6,677 nucleotides of DNA, taken from positions 1 through 6,677 of the forward strand of contig JAAZIW010000060.1 of the NCBI GenBank assembly GCA_012800665.1, in the 5' to 3' direction. Every line of letters starts with the position of its first letter. Within the stretch, counting starts at the first letter, position 1. Shown here in pieces: positions 1-5,869 of this stretch. The notes under the pieces were generated by a model, which was not told the origin of the DNA, ran no database searches, and saw nothing but the letters and a program-made list of their open reading frames with translations. Both the position numbers and the translations under genes were made by a program. This stretch comes from Rikenellaceae bacterium (GTDB taxonomy: Bacteria; Bacteroidota; Bacteroidia; Bacteroidales; UBA932).

Positions 1-8
1 CTTAACAT

Positions 9-31
9 AATATAAATTGTGTAACACAATG
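9..31 (-). terminator. Weak hairpin downstream of the rhodanese gene, possible terminator
   Basis: Bases 16-30 form a perfect palindrome, ATTGTGT-A-ACACAAT, starting 4 bp past the rhodanese stop codon in the direction of transcription. On the minus strand it would fold as a 6-bp stem with a 3-base loop, followed by a T-rich but interrupted run toward base 9. The stem has only two G-C pairs, so it would be a weak terminator. It could instead be a protein-binding site or chance, because the window ends too soon to show what lies to the left. Confidence 0.3.
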
Positions 32-34
32 CAA

Positions 35-421
35 TCATTTTTTTGTAGTTTCCATTTTTGCATTGGTCCAGGCGATGTAGCCGCCCAGCATGTTGTATAC
101 CTCGTAGCCGGCCTTGGAAAGTTTTGCTGCGGCGGCAGCGCTTCTACGGCCGCTGCGGCAGTAGATGGCAAGAGGAGTGCTCTTGGAATATGCAGCCTCT
201 ATCTTTGTCATGAAGTCTCCGCTGTACCAATCGATGTTCACAGCATCGATAAGATGGCCGTCTATGTATTCATCCGCAGTCCTTATATCAACTATGACTA
301 TCCCCTTTTCCTGAATCTTTTCTGCAAAGGCGGCAACATCGAGATTGGTGCATGCCGAAGATGATGGAGAACATGAAAAAAGGCTTGCGAGCAATGTCAG
401 CAGAGATATTATTTTAATCAT
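35..421 (-). CDS. Exported single-domain rhodanese lipoprotein
   Basis: This 128-residue protein is a single rhodanese domain behind a lipoprotein signal. The N-terminus has Lys3, a Leu/Ile-rich core and a lipobox-like L-F-S-C ending at Cys17, so the mature protein is probably lipid-anchored and faces the periplasm. The domain covers about residues 27-120. VDIRT (44-48) and EYIDGH (51-56) are the usual N-terminal landmarks. CRSGRRS (88-94) is the active-site loop with Cys88 as the sulfur-carrying residue, and NMLGGYIAW (110-118) is the typical end. Catalytic residues are intact, so sulfurtransferase or thiol/persulfide handling is plausible; the natural substrate is unknown. The ATG at 421 is chosen because it gives a complete signal peptide and lies about 29 bp from a good -7 promoter box. 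It is transcribed divergently from the lipoprotein/barrel unit. Such proteins are sometimes labelled PspE- or GlpE-like, but I would not assign a symbol. Confidence 0.93.
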   Translation of the reverse strand: MIKIISLLTLLASLFSCSPSSSACTNLDVAAFAEKIQEKGIVIVDIRTADEYIDGHLIDAVNIDWYSGDFMTKIEAAYSKSTPLAIYCRSGRRSAAAAAKLSKAGYEVYNMLGGYIAWTNAKMETTKK

Positions 422-449
422 ATGAAAAACAATTAATCCTTTTACGGTT

Positions 450-457
450 CAAATTTA
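450..457 (-). promoter_or_regulatory. Bacteroidetes-type -7 promoter box for the rhodanese gene
   Basis: On the minus strand these bases read TAAATTTG, a perfect match to the Bacteroidetes sigma-ABfr -7 element TAnnTTTG. Transcription would begin around base 443-445, leaving a leader of roughly 22-24 bases before the ATG at 421. The -33 element (usually TTTG or TTG about 19 bases further upstream) is poor: the expected place, near 477-480, reads CTGA. That position falls inside the palindrome at 477-494, so the promoter may depend on, or be controlled by, a protein bound there. Confidence 0.55.
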
Positions 458-476
458 GAAACTTTTCTCCGAATCC

Positions 477-494
477 TCAGCAGTAAACTGCTGA
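477..494. promoter_or_regulatory. 18-bp perfect inverted repeat, candidate operator
   Basis: TCAGCAGT-AA-ACTGCTGA has two 8-base arms separated by two bases, with every arm position matched. It sits in the divergent gap between the rhodanese gene and the lipoprotein gene. It overlaps the expected -33 position of the rhodanese promoter and lies about 83 bp upstream of the lipoprotein start at 577. The two-base spacer favours a site for a dimeric DNA-binding protein over an RNA hairpin. No regulator gene is in the window. Confidence 0.4.
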
Positions 495-543
495 ACTTAA
501 CAAACCAATATCAGAAATTTAGCGAAGTATGAAAATAATTATT

Positions 544-551
544 TATATTTA
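544..551 (+). promoter_or_regulatory. Possible -7 promoter box for the lipoprotein/barrel operon
   Basis: TATATTTA matches the Bacteroidetes -7 consensus TAnnTTTG at seven of eight positions. A TTTA at 518-521 is the nearest -33-like element, with a spacing of 22 bases, slightly longer than usual. Transcription would start near base 558, giving a short leader before the ATG at 577 and excluding the in-frame ATG at 529. The region is very AT-rich, so a chance match is possible. Confidence 0.3.
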
Positions 552-576
552 CCCAATAATTAATAATATTGTTGAT

Positions 577-2286
577 ATGAAAAAGTTATTCAACATCTTT
601 TTGCTGGTCCCCTTGCTTGTAGCTTGTGACCAAATGATAGACCAAAACTACGACATTGAAAAACTTGACTCCGAAATGACAATAGGCGGCGGTTTCACAG
701 TTTCCATTAGCAATTTTGATAAATCCCTCATACTCAAAGACCTTTTGGAAGGCAATTCCATTATAGTCGAAGACTCTGAGGGCAATTATAAAATCAAAAT
801 GGATACTGATGAGCAGAGTTTTGAGTTGGACGTTCCTGCAATTTCACTTGACCAAATCAATGTACCTATCGAGATCAATTTCGACGCTCTGGCTCCCGTG
901 GGCCCTGGCGGAGATGTTGTAATTCCTGAAATATCTTACGAAAAAACTGCCGGGGGGTCAGTAAGCTTTGTAATAGAAAAGACCTCTTTCCCTGAGGAAA
1001 TAACCGCTTTGGTAAGCGCTAACATTAAAAACGGCGGCTCTATTAACCTTACCTTCATGCCGAAACCACTTAGCGGAGCAAAATTCTATCTGCTTAAGGA
1101 AACGACCATCACTTTCCCTGAGATTATCCAAGGGCTTTCCTGCAATAATGCTGATTTCAGTTTCGAGGGCAATGTGCTCAAGGTCGTTAACGACAGGGAA
1201 ATTACTGACGGCTTGAGTCTCCCGATTTCATTTGTCAGCCTGCAAGTTCCTGATGGTCAAGGTGTTGTTGCCGCCAAACACTTGCGTTTAAGCGGTGAAG
1301 TTGCTTATAATATAGGAGTAAGGGTAAGCTATGCAGGACTGCTCGGAAATATACAGGGATATGAACCCGGCATCAACGGCAACATGAAAATAGCTCAAAT
1401 GAATGTGCAGGATGCCACACTAAAGCTCTATAAAGAACTTAGTCTTGATGATCTGCCTTCCGCCACAATAGGTGAATTGCCGGAAATGTTATCCGGCGAA
1501 AACGCCAATCTCGACCTGCACGACCTCGAATTGAAGATAGGGATTAACAATAACTTCCCTGCAGCTTTTAAACTGAGTTCCAAGCTTGCCGCTTTCAAAT
1601 CTGACGGAAGCACGACGCACGAGTTCACCCTCGGTCCGTATAATGTTGTTCAAGGTTCCAATAGCTTCATCATAAACGAAAGCACCCACGCGGGAATCAG
1701 CGATATCTTAATCCCAGTCCCCGCATCTATCGGCTTGAAAGATTTCAATGCAGAAATCAGCACCCCCAATGCAATTACCATAAATACAGGGGCCTCTTAT
1801 TCTGCAAATGCCTCATTCGGCATCGACACTCCCCTCGCCTTCGGGCCGGAGGCTGAATTAAACAATATCTCCAAAACTATAGATGATCTTGATTTTGGCG
1901 AAGATTCGAAGATTTCTTTCAGCGAAGCGACATTCAAAGTGACGTATGTCAATACGATACCGCTCGAATTCAAACTCAGCGCAAGAGCCATCGCTGCAGA
2001 AGGCGTAAGCATTTCTCTTACCGACAACGATGGCAATTCGCTAACTACCCATCCTCTTTCGCTTAACTTTAGCGAGAACGGCCAAGAAGGGGAATTAAGC
2101 ATTAAAGTCAAAGGCGATGAGATTAAGCTCTCCGACCTCAAGGGGCTTAACCTCTCCTTCTCCGCCAATTCTTCTGAGGCTCTTAAGGGCAAGAAGCTCA
2201 ATAAAAATCAAGGTATTCAGCTCAGCAGTCTTAAAGTTGTTCTTGACTCCGGAATTACAATAGGAGGCGAAAAAGACGACAAATAA
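577..2286 (+). CDS. Beta-rich outer-surface or periplasmic lipoprotein, function unknown
   Basis: I do not recognise a named function. From the ATG at 577 the protein has 569 residues and begins with a clean lipoprotein signal: Lys2-Lys3, a hydrophobic core, and lipobox L-V-A-C with Cys17. The mature part is about 550 residues of short alternating hydrophobic/polar strands with many Gly, Asn and Ser, no membrane helix after the signal and no catalytic motif, suggesting several stacked beta domains. The N-terminal piece with the motif EGNYKIKMD, and the final part with GIQLSSLKVVLDSGITIGG just before the charged tail, resemble lipoproteins I recall next to outer-membrane barrel genes in Bacteroidetes; this is recollection, not a search. 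An in-frame ATG at 529 would add 16 Ile-rich residues including an Asp and spoil the signal peptide, so 577 is preferred. However, the 529 ATG has a leader almost identical to that of the next gene. Only 11 bp separate this stop from that gene, so the two are probably co-transcribed partners. Confidence 0.85.
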   Translation: MKKLFNIFLLVPLLVACDQMIDQNYDIEKLDSEMTIGGGFTVSISNFDKSLILKDLLEGNSIIVEDSEGNYKIKMDTDEQSFELDVPAISLDQINVPIEINFDALAPVGPGGDVVIPEISYEKTAGGSVSFVIEKTSFPEEITALVSANIKNGGSINLTFMPKPLSGAKFYLLKETTITFPEIIQGLSCNNADFSFEGNVLKVVNDREITDGLSLPISFVSLQVPDGQGVVAAKHLRLSGEVAYNIGVRVSYAGLLGNIQGYEPGINGNMKIAQMNVQDATLKLYKELSLDDLPSATIGELPEMLSGENANLDLHDLELKIGINNNFPAAFKLSSKLAAFKSDGSTTHEFTLGPYNVVQGSNSFIINESTHAGISDILIPVPASIGLKDFNAEISTPNAITINTGASYSANASFGIDTPLAFGPEAELNNISKTIDDLDFGEDSKISFSEATFKVTYVNTIPLEFKLSARAIAAEGVSISLTDNDGNSLTTHPLSLNFSENGQEGELSIKVKGDEIKLSDLKGLNLSFSANSSEALKGKKLNKNQGIQLSSLKVVLDSGITIGGEKDDK

Positions 2287-2297
2287 ATTAACGAAGT

Positions 2298-4628
2298 ATG
2301 AAAAAGTACAGATTATCACTTTATTTAGCGGCAATTTTCGGGCTGCTTACCATGCCTGCCAAGGCTCAAAACCTCGAAACAGCGCACTTTCTGGACAATT
2401 ATATTTTCAGCTATAGGCTTAATCCCTCAGTAACTCCTTATCTAACAAGCGGTTTCTTTACGGTGGGAGCCGGCAATATAACAATCACCCCCAACTTGAA
2501 TGTGGGTATGTCCAATTTCTTCTTCCCCGTAGATGGAAAACTTGTTACAGGCTTTCATAAATCTGTGAGCTATGACACTTTCATAGGGCCATTGCCGGAC
2601 AGAATCAACTTCGGCGCTGATATTTCCGAAAACATTGTGTCTTGGGCTTCTACAAGCAAGAAAGGAGTTTTCCGTAATTTTGAAGTCAACTTCGTTACCA
2701 AAGATCACTTCTCGCTTCCAAAGGAGATGTTCCAAGCGCTTAAGCCAAATCCGGATAATCCTTCTACGGAGTCAATCGTTGCAAATGATATAAACCTGAG
2801 CAGCACCAATTACTTAGAAATCGCAATAGGAAGAACCTGGCGGCCGATCAACCTGTTCAGCTTCGGTATACGCCTCAAAGGCCTGGTCGGCTTGGCCGAT
2901 ATAAAAATGGATATCGATAATTACACCTTTACGCCAAATTTCGGAGAGGAAAAAATCGATATATCAGGCAAGGGTACCTTTATAGCAGCAGCCACTCCAC
3001 TCACAATCCCGACCAATAGCAGTACTGAATATATTTTTCAAAACACGAGGCCAAGTCCCGGTATCATGGCCAAAATACCTACCAGCTACGGTGCAGCTTT
3101 GGATGCAGGCGTTAACTTCTATCTTTGGCAAAACCGAATCCAGTTAGGCGCCTCTTTGCACGACCTCGGCTTCTTGAGTTGGAAGACCGACAAATACGGC
3201 AAGATGGAATTCACCGAGAGCGTTTCTACCGATAATCTGGATGGAAAAGAAATGATTGGCAAACTTCTCCGCTTTAAAAAAGAGGATGTTCCAGAGGAAA
3301 TCACAGGAAGAAAAATGCTCCCAAGCTATTATAATGTTTCCGTAAAAGTAAAGCCCATACAGCTCGTTACTCTCGGAGCTGTCGCCAATATTACTACATA
3401 TGATGGAAATACCGATTTTGCTATGCGCTACGGCTTGGCATTCACTCCTTTCCGTCAGTTTAATATAGCAGCATCTTACACCGGCACAAAAGCCGCACAA
3501 TCAGTAGGTCTTGCTGCCAGCGTACGCCTGTTCGGTATCAATGTATATGCAGGCATCGATTCGTTCTTCAAAAACAAGGGCGATGGCTTTAAGCCTATGA
3601 CATTCTCTCCGCAATACATCCCTATCGACCCCATTCAGACCACAATCAACGCAGGTGTTGCCATTGTATTCGGTCATAGCAAGGAAAGAGCCGCAGAGAT
3701 AGCGAAAACCAAGGTAAAGAGTAAAAAAGTTAAGGAAAAAGAGCAAGAGGAAAGCCTGGAAGATTTGGAAGTGATGCAGCAGGAGGAGCCAAAGCCTCTT
3801 AGCAAAGCAGAGGCTAGGAAAGCCGAAAAGGAAAGGGCAAAAGTTGAGGCGAAAGCCGCTAAGAAGGCCGAGAAAGAAAGGGCCAAGGCTGATGCGAAAG
3901 CCGCCAAGAAAGCCGCTAAGGCCGGAGGCGCCGTTGTCGGTGCTGCAGGTGCAGCCGCCGCAGGTGCAGCTAGTGTTGGCGTTACAGCTGCAGAAGCAGC
4001 AGTCGTAGAGGCAACTACTGCTGTCGGCACAGCAGCTGGCACAAGTGCGGTAAAGAGCGAAATCAGTGCTGAAGCAGCAGCAGCTGAAAAGGCCGCAGCA
4101 GAAAAAGCTGCAGCAAAGAAAGCAGAAGAAGAAAAAGCCGCTGCTGAAAAAGCCGCCGCAGAACAGGCGGCAAAAGAAAGGGCTTTAGAGGAAGAAAGAA
4201 TAGCGCAGGAACGAGCCAAGGCTGAGGCGGAAGCACAAGCCGCAGCTAAGGCAGCACGTCAAGCCGCTGAAGAAAAGGCAGCTGAAGAGGCAAGAGCTGC
4301 AGCAGCACAAGCTCAAGCCATGCAGCAGGCTGCGGCAGAAAAAGCAGCGGCTGAAGCAAAAGCCGCCGCTGAAGCAGCTGCAGCAAAGGCCAAGGCCGCC
4401 AGCATGACTGAAGAAGAAGCGCGTGCGGCTGCAATAGCCAAGGCGGAAGCAGAGGCCAAAGCAGCTGAAGAAGCTGCTGCAAAGGCCGCGGCAGAAGCCG
4501 AGGCGGCTCTTAACAGCGGTGTAACTCCTACTCCGGAAACTCCCCCTGCAGAACCTTCTACGCCTGCAGAACCGGAAGTTCCTGCCGAACCTGCCACTCC
4601 GGCAGAACCGACTGAGCCTGCTGCATAA
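2298..4628 (+). CDS. DUF5723-like outer-membrane barrel protein with TolA-like Ala-rich helical arm and Pro-Glu tail
   Basis: The 776 residues fall into clear parts. Residues 1-24 are a Sec signal peptide ending A-K-A-Q. Residues 25-459 are a beta-barrel-type region with alternating strands. Its start (HFLDNYIFSYRLNPSVTPY) and the early SYDTFIGPLPDRINFGADIS stretch are typical of the Bacteroidetes DUF5723 family, and the last strand is INAGVAIVFGH. Residues 460-542 are a Lys/Glu/Ala-rich charged helix containing a 15-residue tandem repeat. Residues 543-587 are an uncharged-to-weakly-charged Gly/Ala/Val patch. Residues 588-738 are a second, mostly Ala/Glu/Lys helix, likely coiled coil. Residues 739-776 are a Pro-Glu tail with four PAEPxx hexapeptides. 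I recall DUF5723 proteins as ending near the barrel, so about 315 extra residues are unusual. With the barrel in the outer membrane, the arm most likely lies in the periplasm, where it could contact peptidoglycan or an inner-membrane partner; this is inference. A transporter or an OmpA-like structural role are both possible. Confidence 0.85.
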   Translation: MKKYRLSLYLAAIFGLLTMPAKAQNLETAHFLDNYIFSYRLNPSVTPYLTSGFFTVGAGNITITPNLNVGMSNFFFPVDGKLVTGFHKSVSYDTFIGPLPDRINFGADISENIVSWASTSKKGVFRNFEVNFVTKDHFSLPKEMFQALKPNPDNPSTESIVANDINLSSTNYLEIAIGRTWRPINLFSFGIRLKGLVGLADIKMDIDNYTFTPNFGEEKIDISGKGTFIAAATPLTIPTNSSTEYIFQNTRPSPGIMAKIPTSYGAALDAGVNFYLWQNRIQLGASLHDLGFLSWKTDKYGKMEFTESVSTDNLDGKEMIGKLLRFKKEDVPEEITGRKMLPSYYNVSVKVKPIQLVTLGAVANITTYDGNTDFAMRYGLAFTPFRQFNIAASYTGTKAAQSVGLAASVRLFGINVYAGIDSFFKNKGDGFKPMTFSPQYIPIDPIQTTINAGVAIVFGHSKERAAEIAKTKVKSKKVKEKEQEESLEDLEVMQQEEPKPLSKAEARKAEKERAKVEAKAAKKAEKERAKADAKAAKKAAKAGGAVVGAAGAAAAGAASVGVTAAEAAVVEATTAVGTAAGTSAVKSEISAEAAAAEKAAAEKAAAKKAEEEKAAAEKAAAEQAAKERALEEERIAQERAKAEAEAQAAAKAARQAAEEKAAEEARAAAAQAQAMQQAAAEKAAAEAKAAAEAAAAKAKAASMTEEEARAAAIAKAEAEAKAAEEAAAKAAAEAEAALNSGVTPTPETPPAEPSTPAEPEVPAEPATPAEPTEPAA
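3819..3908 (+). repeat. Two-copy 45-bp tandem repeat in the charged helix
   Basis: Codons for residues 508-522 and 523-537 of the barrel protein encode two consecutive copies of a 15-residue unit, KAEKERAK-x-x-AKAAK. The protein copies differ at two positions (Val/Ala and Glu/Asp). By my count the DNA copies match at 37 of 45 bases, with most differences silent. The duplication is therefore not brand new, and the amino-acid pattern has been kept while codons drifted. The pattern suits an extended, highly charged alpha helix. Confidence 0.8.
3945..3970 (+). repeat. Short direct repeat in the Gly/Ala patch
   Basis: The 11-base string GCAGGTGCAGC occurs at 3945-3955 and again at 3960-3970, one 15-base period apart, encoding the G-A-A-G-A-A-A-A-G-A-A stretch of the barrel protein. 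It is a likely small slippage or duplication product within the hydrophobic patch that divides the two charged helices. Confidence 0.6.
4545..4616 (+). repeat. Four PAEPxx hexapeptide repeats in the C-terminal tail
   Basis: Residues 750-773 of the barrel protein are four back-to-back hexapeptides, PAEPST, PAEPEV, PAEPAT and PAEPTE, at a strict 18-base period. Pro-Glu tracts of this kind are stiff and extended, like the Pro-rich linker of TonB. They are followed only by P-A-A and the stop codon, so the repeat is the true C-terminus and not a linker to another domain. Confidence 0.85.
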
Positions 4629-4649
4629 CAGCATACTCCATATAAATCA

Positions 4650-4687
4650 AATGAGACCGGCTGAACAGTCGGTCTTATTGTTTTTTA
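4650..4687 (+). terminator. Intrinsic terminator between the convergent genes
   Basis: A stem of about 13 pairs, including two G-U pairs, is formed by 4650-4662 with 4667-4679 around a GAAC loop. Its core is AGACCG/CGGTCT. It is followed by G and six T residues (4681-4686). It begins 22 bp after the barrel gene stop and is a convincing rho-independent terminator for the plus-strand operon. Read from the other side, the same hairpin is followed by a less perfect T-rich run, so it may also help stop the queA/acyltransferase transcript, whose last gene ends at 4725. Confidence 0.8.
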
Positions 4688-4724
4688 AGCTGAGTTCTAT
4701 AAAAGGCAAGATGTTGTCTTTAAA

Positions 4725-5867
4725 TTACACGGATTCGATTTTGGCGAGTACCGGGTTGCCATAGATGTGCCAGAATATGACCCTGAGGGCATCCCTGTCC
4801 AAGCGCCTCTCAAGCTTGCCCAACTTATGCTCAGTATAAGCTTTAAAATTTTCGAGATCTTCGGGAGTATACATTTCGGCAAAGCGGTCGGTGCCCGTCA
4901 TGAGGTCGTAACCCATATAATTGGTCTTCCAGAGTTTATACCCTGCAATAATACGCCTGTCAATCGTGCGGCGAATCGCCTGATAACGGTCATTTTTCTC
5001 GTACCAGCTTGCACGGATAATCTCGAGCTCTGTAATCGGTTTCCCTATGCTGAGATGAATTCCCCCCTTCCATTGGCGTATGCCGGTAAGAATTGAATGC
5101 ATATCCTCATTCGGCTTTTTGGTATAACTTCCTGTTTCGCGTTTAATGAGCAATTCCCGAGCCTTACGCGCATCACAAGGCTCATACTCATAGGAGATGC
5201 TCATTGGAATCATATTGAGCTCCTGGAAGTTGTTTTTGAAGTCTCCTGTCCCCGAAAGGTCAAACATCTTCAATATGCCTTGCTCGCTTACATCCAAACC
5301 ATTCTTGGTCCGTCCCTCCCTTTGGGCTATCCAAACTGAGGCCGTACCGGAAGTAATTGTATGTCGGATATAACGGCTGAGATGTTGGCTGCAGAGATAG
5401 AGTTCCCTTGCAGAAATGCCCCTGATTACCTTTATCATGCGATTGCTGCGCAGAAGATCTTCAAAGGTGCGGCTGCTAAGCAGGTTGCTGCCCACACAAA
5501 TCTGAGTCATGGGAAGCCCCTCGTTAAAAAAAGTCCACTGCGTAAGGGCGGGGTCAAGGATAATATCCCGATGATTGCTTATAGCCAGAAACTTTCGATC
5601 ACCTTTAATATTTTCGATACCGTCATAAGTAAAGCCGGCAGATGTGGAGTCCACTACAGCCGAAACCACCTTAGACATGACGGTTTGCTGAAAATCGTCT
5701 ATGCTTTCAACTTTTCGCAGCGCTTTTGCCAACAAGTTCACACGCTCCTTGGGAAAAAGGTACTTACTGATGAATGGGAGCATGGGATGATGGCTCAAGC
5801 GCTTTAGCGCCGCCACCGCCTCTTCGTCCGTATATGGAGAAATATTTGAGAATTCTTCGTCAGACAT
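4725..5867 (-). CDS. PlsC/GPAT-type glycerol-phosphate acyltransferase
   Basis: This 380-residue protein belongs to the acyltransferase superfamily that transfers fatty-acyl groups to glycerol-3-phosphate or lysophosphatidate in phospholipid synthesis at the inner membrane. Four family blocks are visible in order: SNHRDIILDP (97-106) with the catalytic-type His99, KVIRG (146-150), WIAQREGRTKNG (179-190) with Glu184-Gly185-Arg186, and IPMSISYEYEPCD (220-232). There is no signal peptide or clear membrane helix, so it would be a peripheral membrane enzyme. Length and sequence style fit a Bacteroidetes group usually annotated as 1-acyl-sn-glycerol-3-phosphate acyltransferase; the exact acceptor cannot be told from sequence. 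Motif spacing is off the textbook form: seven residues span His to the last Asp instead of six, and the third block reads E-G-R where many members have E-G-x-R. The ATG at 5867 lies 2 bp after the queA stop, indicating co-transcription and probable translational coupling. Confidence 0.88.
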   Translation of the reverse strand: MSDEEFSNISPYTDEEAVAALKRLSHHPMLPFISKYLFPKERVNLLAKALRKVESIDDFQQTVMSKVVSAVVDSTSAGFTYDGIENIKGDRKFLAISNHRDIILDPALTQWTFFNEGLPMTQICVGSNLLSSRTFEDLLRSNRMIKVIRGISARELYLCSQHLSRYIRHTITSGTASVWIAQREGRTKNGLDVSEQGILKMFDLSGTGDFKNNFQELNMIPMSISYEYEPCDARKARELLIKRETGSYTKKPNEDMHSILTGIRQWKGGIHLSIGKPITELEIIRASWYEKNDRYQAIRRTIDRRIIAGYKLWKTNYMGYDLMTGTDRFAEMYTPEDLENFKAYTEHKLGKLERRLDRDALRVIFWHIYGNPVLAKIESV

Positions 5868-5869
5868 GG

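Noticed and set aside
17..364. Plus-strand open frame of 115 codons at the left edge
   Set aside because: It lies wholly opposite the rhodanese gene, whose active-site motif and signal peptide prove the minus frame.
3780..4510. Recent microsatellite expansion of Ala codons
   Set aside because: The three Ala codons GCA, GCC and GCT are intermixed without long identical runs, so the stretch is maintained at protein level and is not a fresh triplet expansion.
3675..4625. A separate tolA gene or a gene fusion through frameshift
   Set aside because: The barrel and Ala-rich parts are one continuous frame with no internal stop, no second signal peptide and no TolA C-terminal domain. Only the spacer composition is TolA-like.
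3674..4634. Long minus-strand open frames of 181, 149 and 94 codons opposite the Ala-rich region
   Set aside because: They are low-complexity Ala/Ser/Leu/Cys strings produced by reading the complement of GCA/GCC/GCT-rich codons. They overlap a strong plus-strand gene, lack recognisable domains and have no start context.
4767..5807. Three plus-strand open frames of 80-148 codons
   Set aside because: All are antisense to the acyltransferase, whose conserved blocks run through the same bases. None resembles a known protein.
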